A program made the position numbers and the translations under genes. Below the pieces are notes generated by a model, which was not told the origin of the DNA, did not search any database, and saw only the letters and a program-made list of their open reading frames with translations. Below, one piece after another: positions 7,890-15,571 of a DNA stretch of 21,429 nucleotides (within the stretch, counting starts at the first letter, position 1; each line of letters starts with the position of its first letter). Location of the stretch: the NCBI GenBank assembly GCA_030632405.1, contig DAOVUU010000003.1:1-21429 (forward strand). The letters are read 5' to 3'. The stretch comes from Desulfobulbaceae bacterium (GTDB lineage: Bacteria > Desulfobacterota > Desulfobulbia > Desulfobulbales > Desulfocapsaceae).

Positions 7890-9623
7890 ATGTTTAATCG
7901 CTATTTTCAACAGGAATTATCTTATCTGAAAGAGCTGGGGAGGGACTTCGCCGGAGCACACCCGGCGATTGCCCCCATGTTAAGCGGACCATCCTCGGAC
8001 CCTGATGTGGAACGTCTGCTGGAGGGGGTTGCATTCTTAACTGCCCAGATACGAGAAAAACTCGATGACGAGTTCCCTGAGATTATTCACGAGCTTATAC
8101 AGCTCATTTGGCCGCATTACCTGCGACCTGTTCCCTCCTGTTCGATTATTGTCTTTACCCCGAAACCGGCTCTGAAACAGCCATTAACTGTCAAGGCCGG
8201 CGTCCAGGTGGCTTCAACGCCAGTTGAAGGTACAGTCTGCCTGTTTAAGACCTGTTATGAGACGGATATTCACCCACTCCAGTTAACCGCTGCCGATTAT
8301 ATTGAGCCTTCCGGAAAACCAGCAGCTATTAGAATGAAGTTTGAGTTGAAGGGGGTAACCCTGGCAAACTGGCAGCCCCAAAAACTGCGGTTTCATCTCG
8401 GTGGAAATTTGGGGGAGGCAACAGCTCATTATCTCCTTTTTCGAAAATATATTAAAAGAGTTGTTGTTAAAACCGGGGAAGATGAAACAGTTCTGGTACT
8501 GGGCGCTGACAGCATCAGGCCCGTCGGATTTTCAGCATCGCAGGGAGCAATACCATATCCATCCCATTCCTTTTCCGCCTACCGGATATTACAGGAATAT
8601 TTTATATTTCCGCAAAAATTTCTCTTCTTTGATCTGGAGGGACTTGAGAAATGGTTCTATTCCGGCACTGATAACCGGTTTGAAATTATTTTCGAGCTAT
8701 CCTCAAGCCCTGCAATACGACCACGGATAAGAAAGGAAAGTTTCCACCTTTTTGCAACACCTGTAATCAATCTGTTTCCCTTTGAGTCGGATCCGATCCG
8801 CGTGGATCATCGCCAGAGTGAGTATCTGATACGGCCGTCATCACACCACACCGATCATTATCAGGTTTATAGTATTGATGACGTGATCGGTCACGTTCAA
8901 GGAACAGCTCAGCAGCGAACGTACAGCCATTTTAACTGTTTTGCACCGGATGACAGACAGACGCCTGTTTATCAGATATCATTGAAAAAATCGCCGGTGC
9001 GCCCGGGAGCGGACAGTTATCTGCAAATATCATATCCACAGGGAGGCGGGCTGCCAGTCACTGAAACACTGTCTCTTAAGCTGGAGTGTACCAACGGAGA
9101 TCTACCTGAAAACCTGCGGACCGGTGATATCTCGCAGGCAACAAGCAGTTCGCCGGAATTTGCTGATTTCACCAATATTATGCAGCCAACTCTTGGTGTT
9201 TATCCGCCTCTAGGCAATAATCTTCTCTGGCGGCTGCTGGCTCATTTGAACCTTAACCATGTTTCTCTTGCTAACGCCGAAAACCTGAAAGCTTTGCTGG
9301 GTATTTATCTGTTCTCTGATACCCGTGACCGGAGTGGCCTGCTGGCAAACCGGAAACGAATTCAAGGTATTGAGGAAATCGTTGCCAAACCGTCAAACCG
9401 GCTGGTTTCCTCTCTTATTCTAAGAGGTCAGGATATTGAAGTGAGAGCGCGGAGTGATCATTTTGCCGGTGATGGTGATTTTTATCTCTTCGGTTCTGTT
9501 CTCGACGAGTTTTTCGCATTATATTCTTCTATTAACGCCTACACCCGTTTTAGTTTGACCGATGCCTTTAAGGGAGAGTCATATCAATGGACAGCCAGGA
9601 CAGGCGAACACCCGCTTATTTAA
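7890..9623 (+). CDS. tssF: TssF (VasA/ImpG) baseplate protein
   Basis: TssF forms the baseplate wedge with TssG, TssE and TssK and surrounds the VgrG hub. The 577-residue product starts with the diagnostic FNRYFQQELSYLKELGRDFA, then a helix with EGVAFLTAQIREKLDDEFPE and LIQLIWPHYLRPVPSCSI (~70-90), all strongly conserved in the family. Later conserved segments include INLFPFESDPIRVDH and YLIRPSS, and the C-terminal region reads FFALYSSINAYTRF. The length is close to the usual 580-620. TCAGGGAT occurs directly before the ATG and again 39 bases upstream; neither is a strong ribosome site. Its 3' end overlaps tssG by 37 bases, so translation of the two wedge partners is probably coupled. Confidence 0.96.
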   Translation: MFNRYFQQELSYLKELGRDFAGAHPAIAPMLSGPSSDPDVERLLEGVAFLTAQIREKLDDEFPEIIHELIQLIWPHYLRPVPSCSIIVFTPKPALKQPLTVKAGVQVASTPVEGTVCLFKTCYETDIHPLQLTAADYIEPSGKPAAIRMKFELKGVTLANWQPQKLRFHLGGNLGEATAHYLLFRKYIKRVVVKTGEDETVLVLGADSIRPVGFSASQGAIPYPSHSFSAYRILQEYFIFPQKFLFFDLEGLEKWFYSGTDNRFEIIFELSSSPAIRPRIRKESFHLFATPVINLFPFESDPIRVDHRQSEYLIRPSSHHTDHYQVYSIDDVIGHVQGTAQQRTYSHFNCFAPDDRQTPVYQISLKKSPVRPGADSYLQISYPQGGGLPVTETLSLKLECTNGDLPENLRTGDISQATSSSPEFADFTNIMQPTLGVYPPLGNNLLWRLLAHLNLNHVSLANAENLKALLGIYLFSDTRDRSGLLANRKRIQGIEEIVAKPSNRLVSSLILRGQDIEVRARSDHFAGDGDFYLFGSVLDEFFALYSSINAYTRFSLTDAFKGESYQWTARTGEHPLI

Positions 9624-10621
9624 AACAAAACCTGCTGAAGAACGGGTTTGACTATTCATTCTTCCAGGTGCTGAGACTCTTGAGTCGTATTGATGAACAG
9701 GCCAGTTCTGATCTCACGGTTTCAGAATTGGCCCGCAGCGTGAGGGTTCGACCGAACCTGTCTCTGGCGTTTCCGGCAGCGGATGTTGAAGAGGTAAAAG
9801 AGATAGTCGGGGCCCATTCATCAAAATACCAGGTTACCGCTAATTTCTTGGGCCTCTACGGGGTATCATCTCCATTGCCCACGTTTTATACTGAGGATTT
9901 AATAGATGAGGCAAGCGAAGATGAATCGGCTGCCCGGGAATTTGTTGACACACTCAATCACAGGATTTATCTGCTGTTTTTTGAAAGTTTGCAGAAGTAT
10001 AGACCATTTTTTCATATTAACGAAAAGGATAGAGCGCTCTATAAAGAACGTCTTTTTTGTCTTGAGGGTCTGGGCGAGAAGGTCCACCTGGCAAACATCC
10101 CGAAAGCAGACCAACTGCTCCGCTACATAGGACTTTTTTCTCAGAAACCCCGTTCAACAGAGGGGCTGAAAATTCTTCTTGGTGATGCTCTGGGGTATGA
10201 TATCGGTATCACCTCATGTGTGTTGAGGAAGGCCCTGATTCCTGAGGACCAGCTGTTGCGTCTTGGGCTTTCCGGTGGAGTACTCGGTGAAGATTGTGTA
10301 CTTGGCCGTGAGCTAGACGACAGAATGGGTAAATTCCGTATAGAGATCGGTCCGTTAAACTCAGATGAATACCGGGAGTTTTTTCCCGGAAGCGAAGCAT
10401 ATAACAGACTTGTTTTACTTACAGAATTATATTTGCAGGATCCTCTTGAGTATGAAATCGAAGTATTTATGCATAAACAGCAGGCACAGACTGTCTGTCT
10501 GGGAAGCGAGCGCTGGTCGAAACTGGGGATGGATACATGGCTCTATGCAGGAAATGAAATTGGTGTGACAAAAAACACCTTCTACCCGTCGGATCAAGGG
10601 GCAGCCGGCATGGTACAGTAA
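9587..10621 (+). CDS. tssG: TssG (VasB/ImpH) baseplate protein
   Basis: TssG is the TssF partner in the baseplate wedge; two TssF embrace one TssG in known structures. The 344-residue product has the family length and hallmarks: FDYSFFQVLRLLSRI near residue 20, VRVRPNLSLAFPAADVEEV (~50-70), NFLGLYGVSSPLPTFYTEDL (~86-105), HRIYLLFFESLQKYRP, and a C-terminal half with FRIEIGPLN. The ATG at 9587 lies inside tssF, 37 bases before its stop, with AAGGGAGAG (9570-9578) as ribosome site. This start gives the expected N-terminus. No defect is visible. Confidence 0.96.
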   Translation: MDSQDRRTPAYLKQNLLKNGFDYSFFQVLRLLSRIDEQASSDLTVSELARSVRVRPNLSLAFPAADVEEVKEIVGAHSSKYQVTANFLGLYGVSSPLPTFYTEDLIDEASEDESAAREFVDTLNHRIYLLFFESLQKYRPFFHINEKDRALYKERLFCLEGLGEKVHLANIPKADQLLRYIGLFSQKPRSTEGLKILLGDALGYDIGITSCVLRKALIPEDQLLRLGLSGGVLGEDCVLGRELDDRMGKFRIEIGPLNSDEYREFFPGSEAYNRLVLLTELYLQDPLEYEIEVFMHKQQAQTVCLGSERWSKLGMDTWLYAGNEIGVTKNTFYPSDQGAAGMVQ

Positions 10622-10672
10622 TAAAAGCTCGAACAACGCAGGTGACGATCATTTAAAAATAAGGAGACCGCC

Positions 10673-13312
10673 ATGATATCTGTCGATATCAAATCACTGT
10701 TGGCTCGTTTGAATCCCTTCTGTACTCGCAGTCTGGAGGCTGCTGCCGGGCTTTGTATGTCCAGGACGCACTATGAGGTAACCGTTGAGCATATGGTGGC
10801 TAAACTTCTTCAAGAGCCCCAGGCCGATATTCCCCTGGTTCTTAAACATTTTGAAATAGATACCGGGAGGTTATCGCAATCACTCGACCGAACTCTGGAG
10901 GAATTTCGAACAGGTAACGCGGCTAAACCTGTTTTTTCACCCCTGCTGATGGAATGGCTGCAGGAATCATGGCTTATCGGCTCTGTGGACTTGACAGAAA
11001 AGACAATACGTTCCGGTATCATGCTTATGACGCTCCTGAAAAATCCGGGACGTTTTGCAGCGGGCGGGTATCTCGATTATTTTAACACAATCAGTAGAGA
11101 GGGGTTGCAGGCTGATTTCTGGCAGATAATCAAGGAATCTGTCGAAAAAACAGCTCCTGGAGAAGAGGCGGCAGTGGGTGATGAGCCACTATCTGACGGA
11201 ACAGCTCTTGGCAGGTACTGCGACGATTTTACCGCAAAGGCACGGGATGGGGACATAGATCCGGTATTTGGCCGAGATCAGGAGATCAGGCAGATGATCG
11301 ATATCCTGGCCAGGCGCCGTAAGAATAATCCAATTGCGGTGGGCGAACCGGGGGTCGGGAAAACAGCGGTGGTTGAAGGACTGGCTTTGAGGATTGTTGA
11401 AGGTGATGTCCCGGAATTGCTCCAGGATGTCACCCTGCTTGGCCTCGATATGGGCCGATTGCAGGCAGGCGCGGGTGTCAAGGGAGAGTTCGAAAATCGC
11501 CTAAAATCAGTCATTAATGAGATAAAATCGTCTCCCAAACCGATCATTCTGTTTATCGATGAAGCGCATACGCTTATCGGCGCTGGTGGCTCTGCCGGTG
11601 GCAGTGATGCTGCAAATCTGCTGAAACCGGCACTGGCGCGTGGTGAATTACGCACAGTTGCCGCAACCACCTGGTCCGAATACAAAAAGTATTTTGAAAA
11701 AGATGCCGCATTGGCCCGGCGCTTTCAACTTGTCCAGCTTGATGAGCCCTCCCGGGAAACCTCCACCCTTATATTGCGGGGACTCAAGGTAAAATATGAA
11801 GAGGCACACGGGGTTATTGTTCGTGATGATGCTATCGTCGCTGCTGCTGAATTATCCAGCCGATATATATCGGGAAGACAACTTCCTGACAAGGCGGTTG
11901 ATCTGCTCGATACAAGTGCCGCCAGAGTGAAAATCCTGCTTACTGCAAAGCCGGACGTCATTGAGGATCGGGAGCGGTCTATGCAGGCCCTGAACAGGGA
12001 AAGCGATGCTTTGGAGCGGGACCGCACACATGGTATTGAGGTTGATGAGGAGAGACTGACCGAGATTGCCGAGGAGTTGCAGGATCTGGAAAGCCAGGTT
12101 GAGGAACTGACCAGTCGTTGGCGGGAAGAGCAGGGGTTGGCAACACGCATTGTTCAGCTTCGAAAGGAGGTTTATGGCGATCATGAAGAAGATACCAATG
12201 GTAGCGGGACTGCGAACCTTGATGAAGTTAAAAACGAGCTTGAATCTATTTCAGAAGAACTTGAACAACTGCAGGCCGATGCACCCCTGGTACGTATTGA
12301 AGTGGATCCAGATGTTGTTGCAAAAGTAGTATCGGACTGGACAGGGATTCCTCTGGGAAGAGTGATGCGCGATCAGGCCGCGGGCGTGCTTGATCTTGAA
12401 GAACAGCTTGGTAAACGTATCAAAGGTCAGGGTATGGGGCTTCTTGCGATTACCGAAGTAATAAAGTCGGCCAAAGCAGGTCTTAAAGATCCCGATCAGC
12501 CCATGGGCATTTTTCTCCTTGTTGGTCCAAGCGGGGTTGGCAAGACTGAAACAGCGTTGTCTCTCGCCGATGTATTGTTTGGGGGCGAACAGTTTGTCAC
12601 TTCGATCAATATGAGTGAATTCCAGGAGCAGCATACCGTAAGCCGTTTGATAGGATCTCCCCCCGGTTATGTCGGTTTTGGAGAAGGTGGTGTTCTGACC
12701 GAAGCAGTCCGGCAGCGCCCCTATTCTGTCGTTCTCCTTGATGAGGTGGAAAAAGCCAACCTTGAGGTGATGAATTTATTTTATCAGGTCTTCGATAAGG
12801 GTGTCTTATCGGACGGAGAAGGCAGGATAATAGATTTTAAGAACACAGTGATTTTCCTCACCAGTAATCTTGCCACGGATGTAATCACTGAGATGACTAC
12901 AGGGGAAGAGGAGTTGCCCTATGAAGCACTTGTGGCGGCGATAAGACCAATTCTAAGTAATCACTTCAAACCCGCCCTGGTTGCCCGGATGACCGTCGTC
13001 CCATATGTGGCTTTGCAGGGAGATGTGCTCAGAGATATTGTTGTCCTGAAACTGGATAAACTTGCCCGTCGAATGCTTGAAACCCATAAACTCCGTTTTT
13101 GCTACAGCGAAGGTGTTGTAGATCAGATTGCAGCGCGCTGTACTGAAGTTGAGACCGGAGCCCGCAATATCGATCATATTATGAACGGCACCATTTTGCC
13201 TCAGATTTCAAGGGAAATTCTCAGCCGCATGTCGGAAATGGCCATCCCACCGGAATTGCATCTCTCCATTGGTGAGGACGGCGGCTTCAGTATCGCATTT
13301 ACAGGAGAATAG
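10673..13312 (+). CDS. tssH: TssH (ClpV) sheath-recycling AAA+ ATPase
   Basis: ClpV is a hexameric Hsp100/ClpB-type ATPase that disassembles contracted TssB/TssC sheath in the cytoplasm. The 879-residue product has a double Clp_N-like N-domain (~1-150). The first AAA module has Walker A GEPGVGKT at 224-231 and Walker B FIDEAH at 294-299, with GELRTVAATTWSEYKKYFEKD. A coiled middle domain (~430-540) is rich in glutamate and leucine. The second AAA module has Walker A GPSGVGKT at 618-625 and Walker B LLDE at 688-691, with IGSPPGYVGFGEGG pore-region residues. TTWSEYKKYFEKD rather than the ClpB form (TTLDEYRKYIEKD) and the T6SS context separate it from housekeeping ClpB. AAGGAG six bases upstream sets the start. 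All catalytic residues are intact. Confidence 0.97.
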   Translation: MISVDIKSLLARLNPFCTRSLEAAAGLCMSRTHYEVTVEHMVAKLLQEPQADIPLVLKHFEIDTGRLSQSLDRTLEEFRTGNAAKPVFSPLLMEWLQESWLIGSVDLTEKTIRSGIMLMTLLKNPGRFAAGGYLDYFNTISREGLQADFWQIIKESVEKTAPGEEAAVGDEPLSDGTALGRYCDDFTAKARDGDIDPVFGRDQEIRQMIDILARRRKNNPIAVGEPGVGKTAVVEGLALRIVEGDVPELLQDVTLLGLDMGRLQAGAGVKGEFENRLKSVINEIKSSPKPIILFIDEAHTLIGAGGSAGGSDAANLLKPALARGELRTVAATTWSEYKKYFEKDAALARRFQLVQLDEPSRETSTLILRGLKVKYEEAHGVIVRDDAIVAAAELSSRYISGRQLPDKAVDLLDTSAARVKILLTAKPDVIEDRERSMQALNRESDALERDRTHGIEVDEERLTEIAEELQDLESQVEELTSRWREEQGLATRIVQLRKEVYGDHEEDTNGSGTANLDEVKNELESISEELEQLQADAPLVRIEVDPDVVAKVVSDWTGIPLGRVMRDQAAGVLDLEEQLGKRIKGQGMGLLAITEVIKSAKAGLKDPDQPMGIFLLVGPSGVGKTETALSLADVLFGGEQFVTSINMSEFQEQHTVSRLIGSPPGYVGFGEGGVLTEAVRQRPYSVVLLDEVEKANLEVMNLFYQVFDKGVLSDGEGRIIDFKNTVIFLTSNLATDVITEMTTGEEELPYEALVAAIRPILSNHFKPALVARMTVVPYVALQGDVLRDIVVLKLDKLARRMLETHKLRFCYSEGVVDQIAARCTEVETGARNIDHIMNGTILPQISREILSRMSEMAIPPELHLSIGEDGGFSIAFTGE

Positions 13313-13314
13313 AT

Positions 13315-15561
13315 ATGCCACGCGAAGAAGGCTTTAATTTTTCTTTTGTCTCTAAAGCGTTACCTGAGGATACTTTTACCGTTGCCGAGTTGAAAGGTAC
13401 TGAGGGGCTTTCGATGCTCTATGAGTTTGAGATTATGCTCTATGCCGATGACCCGGAGATCGATTTGAAGGCGGTACTGCAAAATCCAGCTACCCTGACC
13501 ATCATTCCCGAAGGAGAGGAAGAACGTAAATTTCATGGTATTCCGGCCATTTTTGAGCAACTCCACGAGCACGATGAATATATTTATTACCGGTTGAAAC
13601 TGGTGCCGCGGCTCTGGCTTGCCGACCAATACCACGAAAATATGCTTTTTCTGGATAAAAAAGTTCCTGAAATCATCGAAGAGATTCTAAAACAGGTGGG
13701 GCTGACCTCCCAGGATTACGAGTTGAAACTGATCGGAAGTTATCAGCCGTGGGAATATATCTGTCAGTATAACGAAACGGATTTTGATTTTATTTCCAGG
13801 TGGATGGAGCGTGAGGGAATCTATTACTATTTTAATCAGAGTGGGGATGCTGAAAAGCTGATTATTACTGACTCCTCTACTGCCCACCAGCCAATTGAGG
13901 GTGGGGCAGTTTCATACTCCCCTCCAGGCCAGGCAACAGGTTCTATTTTTGAACAGGTACAGGCATTCACCTGCAGGCAGCAGATCCTTCCGCAGAAAGT
14001 TGTTCTGAAAGACTATAACTACCGCAAGCCGTCTCTGGACTTGAAGGGGGAGGCAGATGTTGATTCAGAGGGGCGTGGAAGCGTTTACATCTACGGGGAA
14101 CATTTTAAGACCCCGGAGGAAGGCAATGCACTTGCTAAGATTCGAGCAGAAGAGCTGCTTTGCCGTGAGGCACTGTTTTATGGAGAGAGCACGGTATCAC
14201 CTTTTCTGCCGGGATACCTGTTTGAACTCGATGAACATTACCGGGACAGCTATAACAAAAAGTATTTATTGACTGAAGTTACTCACCAGGGAGTACAGGC
14301 GGAATTTCTTGCAAAGGCTGCCGGAACATCAAGGATCACTGAACTGAAAGGACCGGCCTATGAAAACCGGTTTATCTGCATTCCGGATACGCCCCAGTTC
14401 AGACCGGAGCGTAAGGCCGTAAAACCACGTATAGACGGTACGTTGAACGCCAAAGTTGATGCAGCAGGTGATGGCCAGTACGCTGAGATCGATGATGAGG
14501 GTCGTTATAAGGTTAAACTGCCATTTGATCAGAGTGATGCTGGTGACAGCAAAGCTTCTCGCTGGGTTCGTATGGCCCAGCCCTATGCTGGTGCTGATTA
14601 CGGCATGCACTTCCCCCTTCATAAGGGAATCGAGGTCCTCCTTACCTTTATCGATGGCGATCCCGATCGACCAATAATTGCCGGTACGGTGCCCAATCCT
14701 GAGACCGGCAGCCCGGTAAAAGGCGGCAATCAAACTCAGAGCATGATTCGGACTGGAGGAGGTAATCAGATTCGAATTGAAGATAGTGACGGAGGGCAGC
14801 AGATCCATTTGTCCTCTCCCACTGCAGGGACAATTTTCAGTATTGGTGCGCCCAACAGGGGAAATATATTTATGAGCACAACAGGTAATATAGTCCGTCA
14901 CATTATGGGACCTGAAGAAATAAAGCAGGTAGGAAATACTATTCGTAACTTTGGTGGAGAATTTACAAACGATGTAGACGGCGTTGCAAAATTTACCTGG
15001 AGAAATGATGTATTACGAACAACAATGGGTACAACCAATGAAGTATTCATCGGCTCGAAAACAAGTAAAACGGTTGCATCCACCGATGAGACATTTGTAG
15101 GGGTTAAAAATACATTGAACGTTTCTGCGGTAAAAGAAACAACAGTCGGTGCAAAATACTCAGAGAACGCATCAGTTACCGTTGAAGTGTTCGGTGGGGC
15201 CAAAAGTTCAAGTGTTGCCGGAGTAGCAAACGATAACTTCGCAGGATTGAAAGTGTCAACAGCGGCTGGCGCTTCTATTGAAAAATCGGCTGTTAAAAAA
15301 TTAAGCGAAGCACCGCTAAATGAAATTAAAGGATCAGCAGGTGTTAATATTACCTGTGGCGGGAGCTCAATAAAAATGACGCCAGGTTCTATTAACATAA
15401 AATCACCAAGCATAACTATCTCGTCCAGTGGTGGAATGGTCAGGATGAATGGGTCTGTCACTATCGGGGGTAGGACTGCTTTTACTGATAATGTTTCAAT
15501 GGATGAGAGATTGAAAGTTAACGGCAATCTTATTACTCCTTCGGGAAAAATGCTTAAATAA
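13315..15561 (+). CDS. vgrG: TssI (VgrG) spike protein without toxin extension
   Basis: VgrG forms the trimeric puncturing spike at the end of the Hcp tube. The 748-residue product begins two bases after the tssH stop, with AGGAGA inside the tssH 3' end as ribosome site. Residues ~10-350 form the gp27-like base (YEFEIMLYADDP, QYNETDFDFISRWMEREGIYYYF). An OB-fold gp5-like domain spans ~375-461 (DDEGRYKVKLPFDQSD, SRWVRMAQPYAGADYGMHFP, EVLLTFIDGDPDRPIIAGTVPN). The GNQIRIEDSDGGQQIHLSSP segment leads into the beta-helix. The tail (residues 576-655) holds five 16-residue repeats, followed by a serine/glycine-rich strand region and a short tip ending NLITPSGKMLK. No catalytic C-terminal domain is present, so effectors must ride on partner proteins. 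GC content drops in the tail relative to the base and OB-fold. Confidence 0.97.
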   Translation: MPREEGFNFSFVSKALPEDTFTVAELKGTEGLSMLYEFEIMLYADDPEIDLKAVLQNPATLTIIPEGEEERKFHGIPAIFEQLHEHDEYIYYRLKLVPRLWLADQYHENMLFLDKKVPEIIEEILKQVGLTSQDYELKLIGSYQPWEYICQYNETDFDFISRWMEREGIYYYFNQSGDAEKLIITDSSTAHQPIEGGAVSYSPPGQATGSIFEQVQAFTCRQQILPQKVVLKDYNYRKPSLDLKGEADVDSEGRGSVYIYGEHFKTPEEGNALAKIRAEELLCREALFYGESTVSPFLPGYLFELDEHYRDSYNKKYLLTEVTHQGVQAEFLAKAAGTSRITELKGPAYENRFICIPDTPQFRPERKAVKPRIDGTLNAKVDAAGDGQYAEIDDEGRYKVKLPFDQSDAGDSKASRWVRMAQPYAGADYGMHFPLHKGIEVLLTFIDGDPDRPIIAGTVPNPETGSPVKGGNQTQSMIRTGGGNQIRIEDSDGGQQIHLSSPTAGTIFSIGAPNRGNIFMSTTGNIVRHIMGPEEIKQVGNTIRNFGGEFTNDVDGVAKFTWRNDVLRTTMGTTNEVFIGSKTSKTVASTDETFVGVKNTLNVSAVKETTVGAKYSENASVTVEVFGGAKSSSVAGVANDNFAGLKVSTAAGASIEKSAVKKLSEAPLNEIKGSAGVNITCGGSSIKMTPGSINIKSPSITISSSGGMVRMNGSVTIGGRTAFTDNVSMDERLKVNGNLITPSGKMLK
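15040..15279 (+). repeat. Five 16-residue tandem repeats in the VgrG beta-helix
   Basis: Residues 576-655 of VgrG divide without gaps into five units of exactly 16 residues (48 bases each). They open with EVFIGSK, ETFVGVK, ETTVGAK, EVFGGAK and DNFAGLK. The consensus is acidic-x-F-x-G-x-K followed by nine small or polar residues rich in S, T, A and V. The DNA has diverged, so the pattern is kept at protein level. Spike proteins of the gp5/VgrG family use eight-residue strand repeats for their triple-stranded beta-helix, and 16 is two such strands. Confidence 0.85.
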
Positions 15562-15571
15562 GAGTGATTCG

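Noticed and set aside
10673..13312. Housekeeping ClpB chaperone
   Set aside because: Its place between tssG and vgrG and ClpV-type residues after the first Walker B argue for ClpV.
14329..14901. 190-codon minus-strand open frame inside vgrG
   Set aside because: It lies opposite the conserved OB-fold and its product matches no known pattern; shadow frame.
14898..15527. 209-codon minus-strand open frame opposite the vgrG tail
   Set aside because: It lies wholly opposite the vgrG coding repeats. Its low-complexity Ser/Thr/Val/Pro content is what the reversed repeat codons would give, and it has no recognisable domain.
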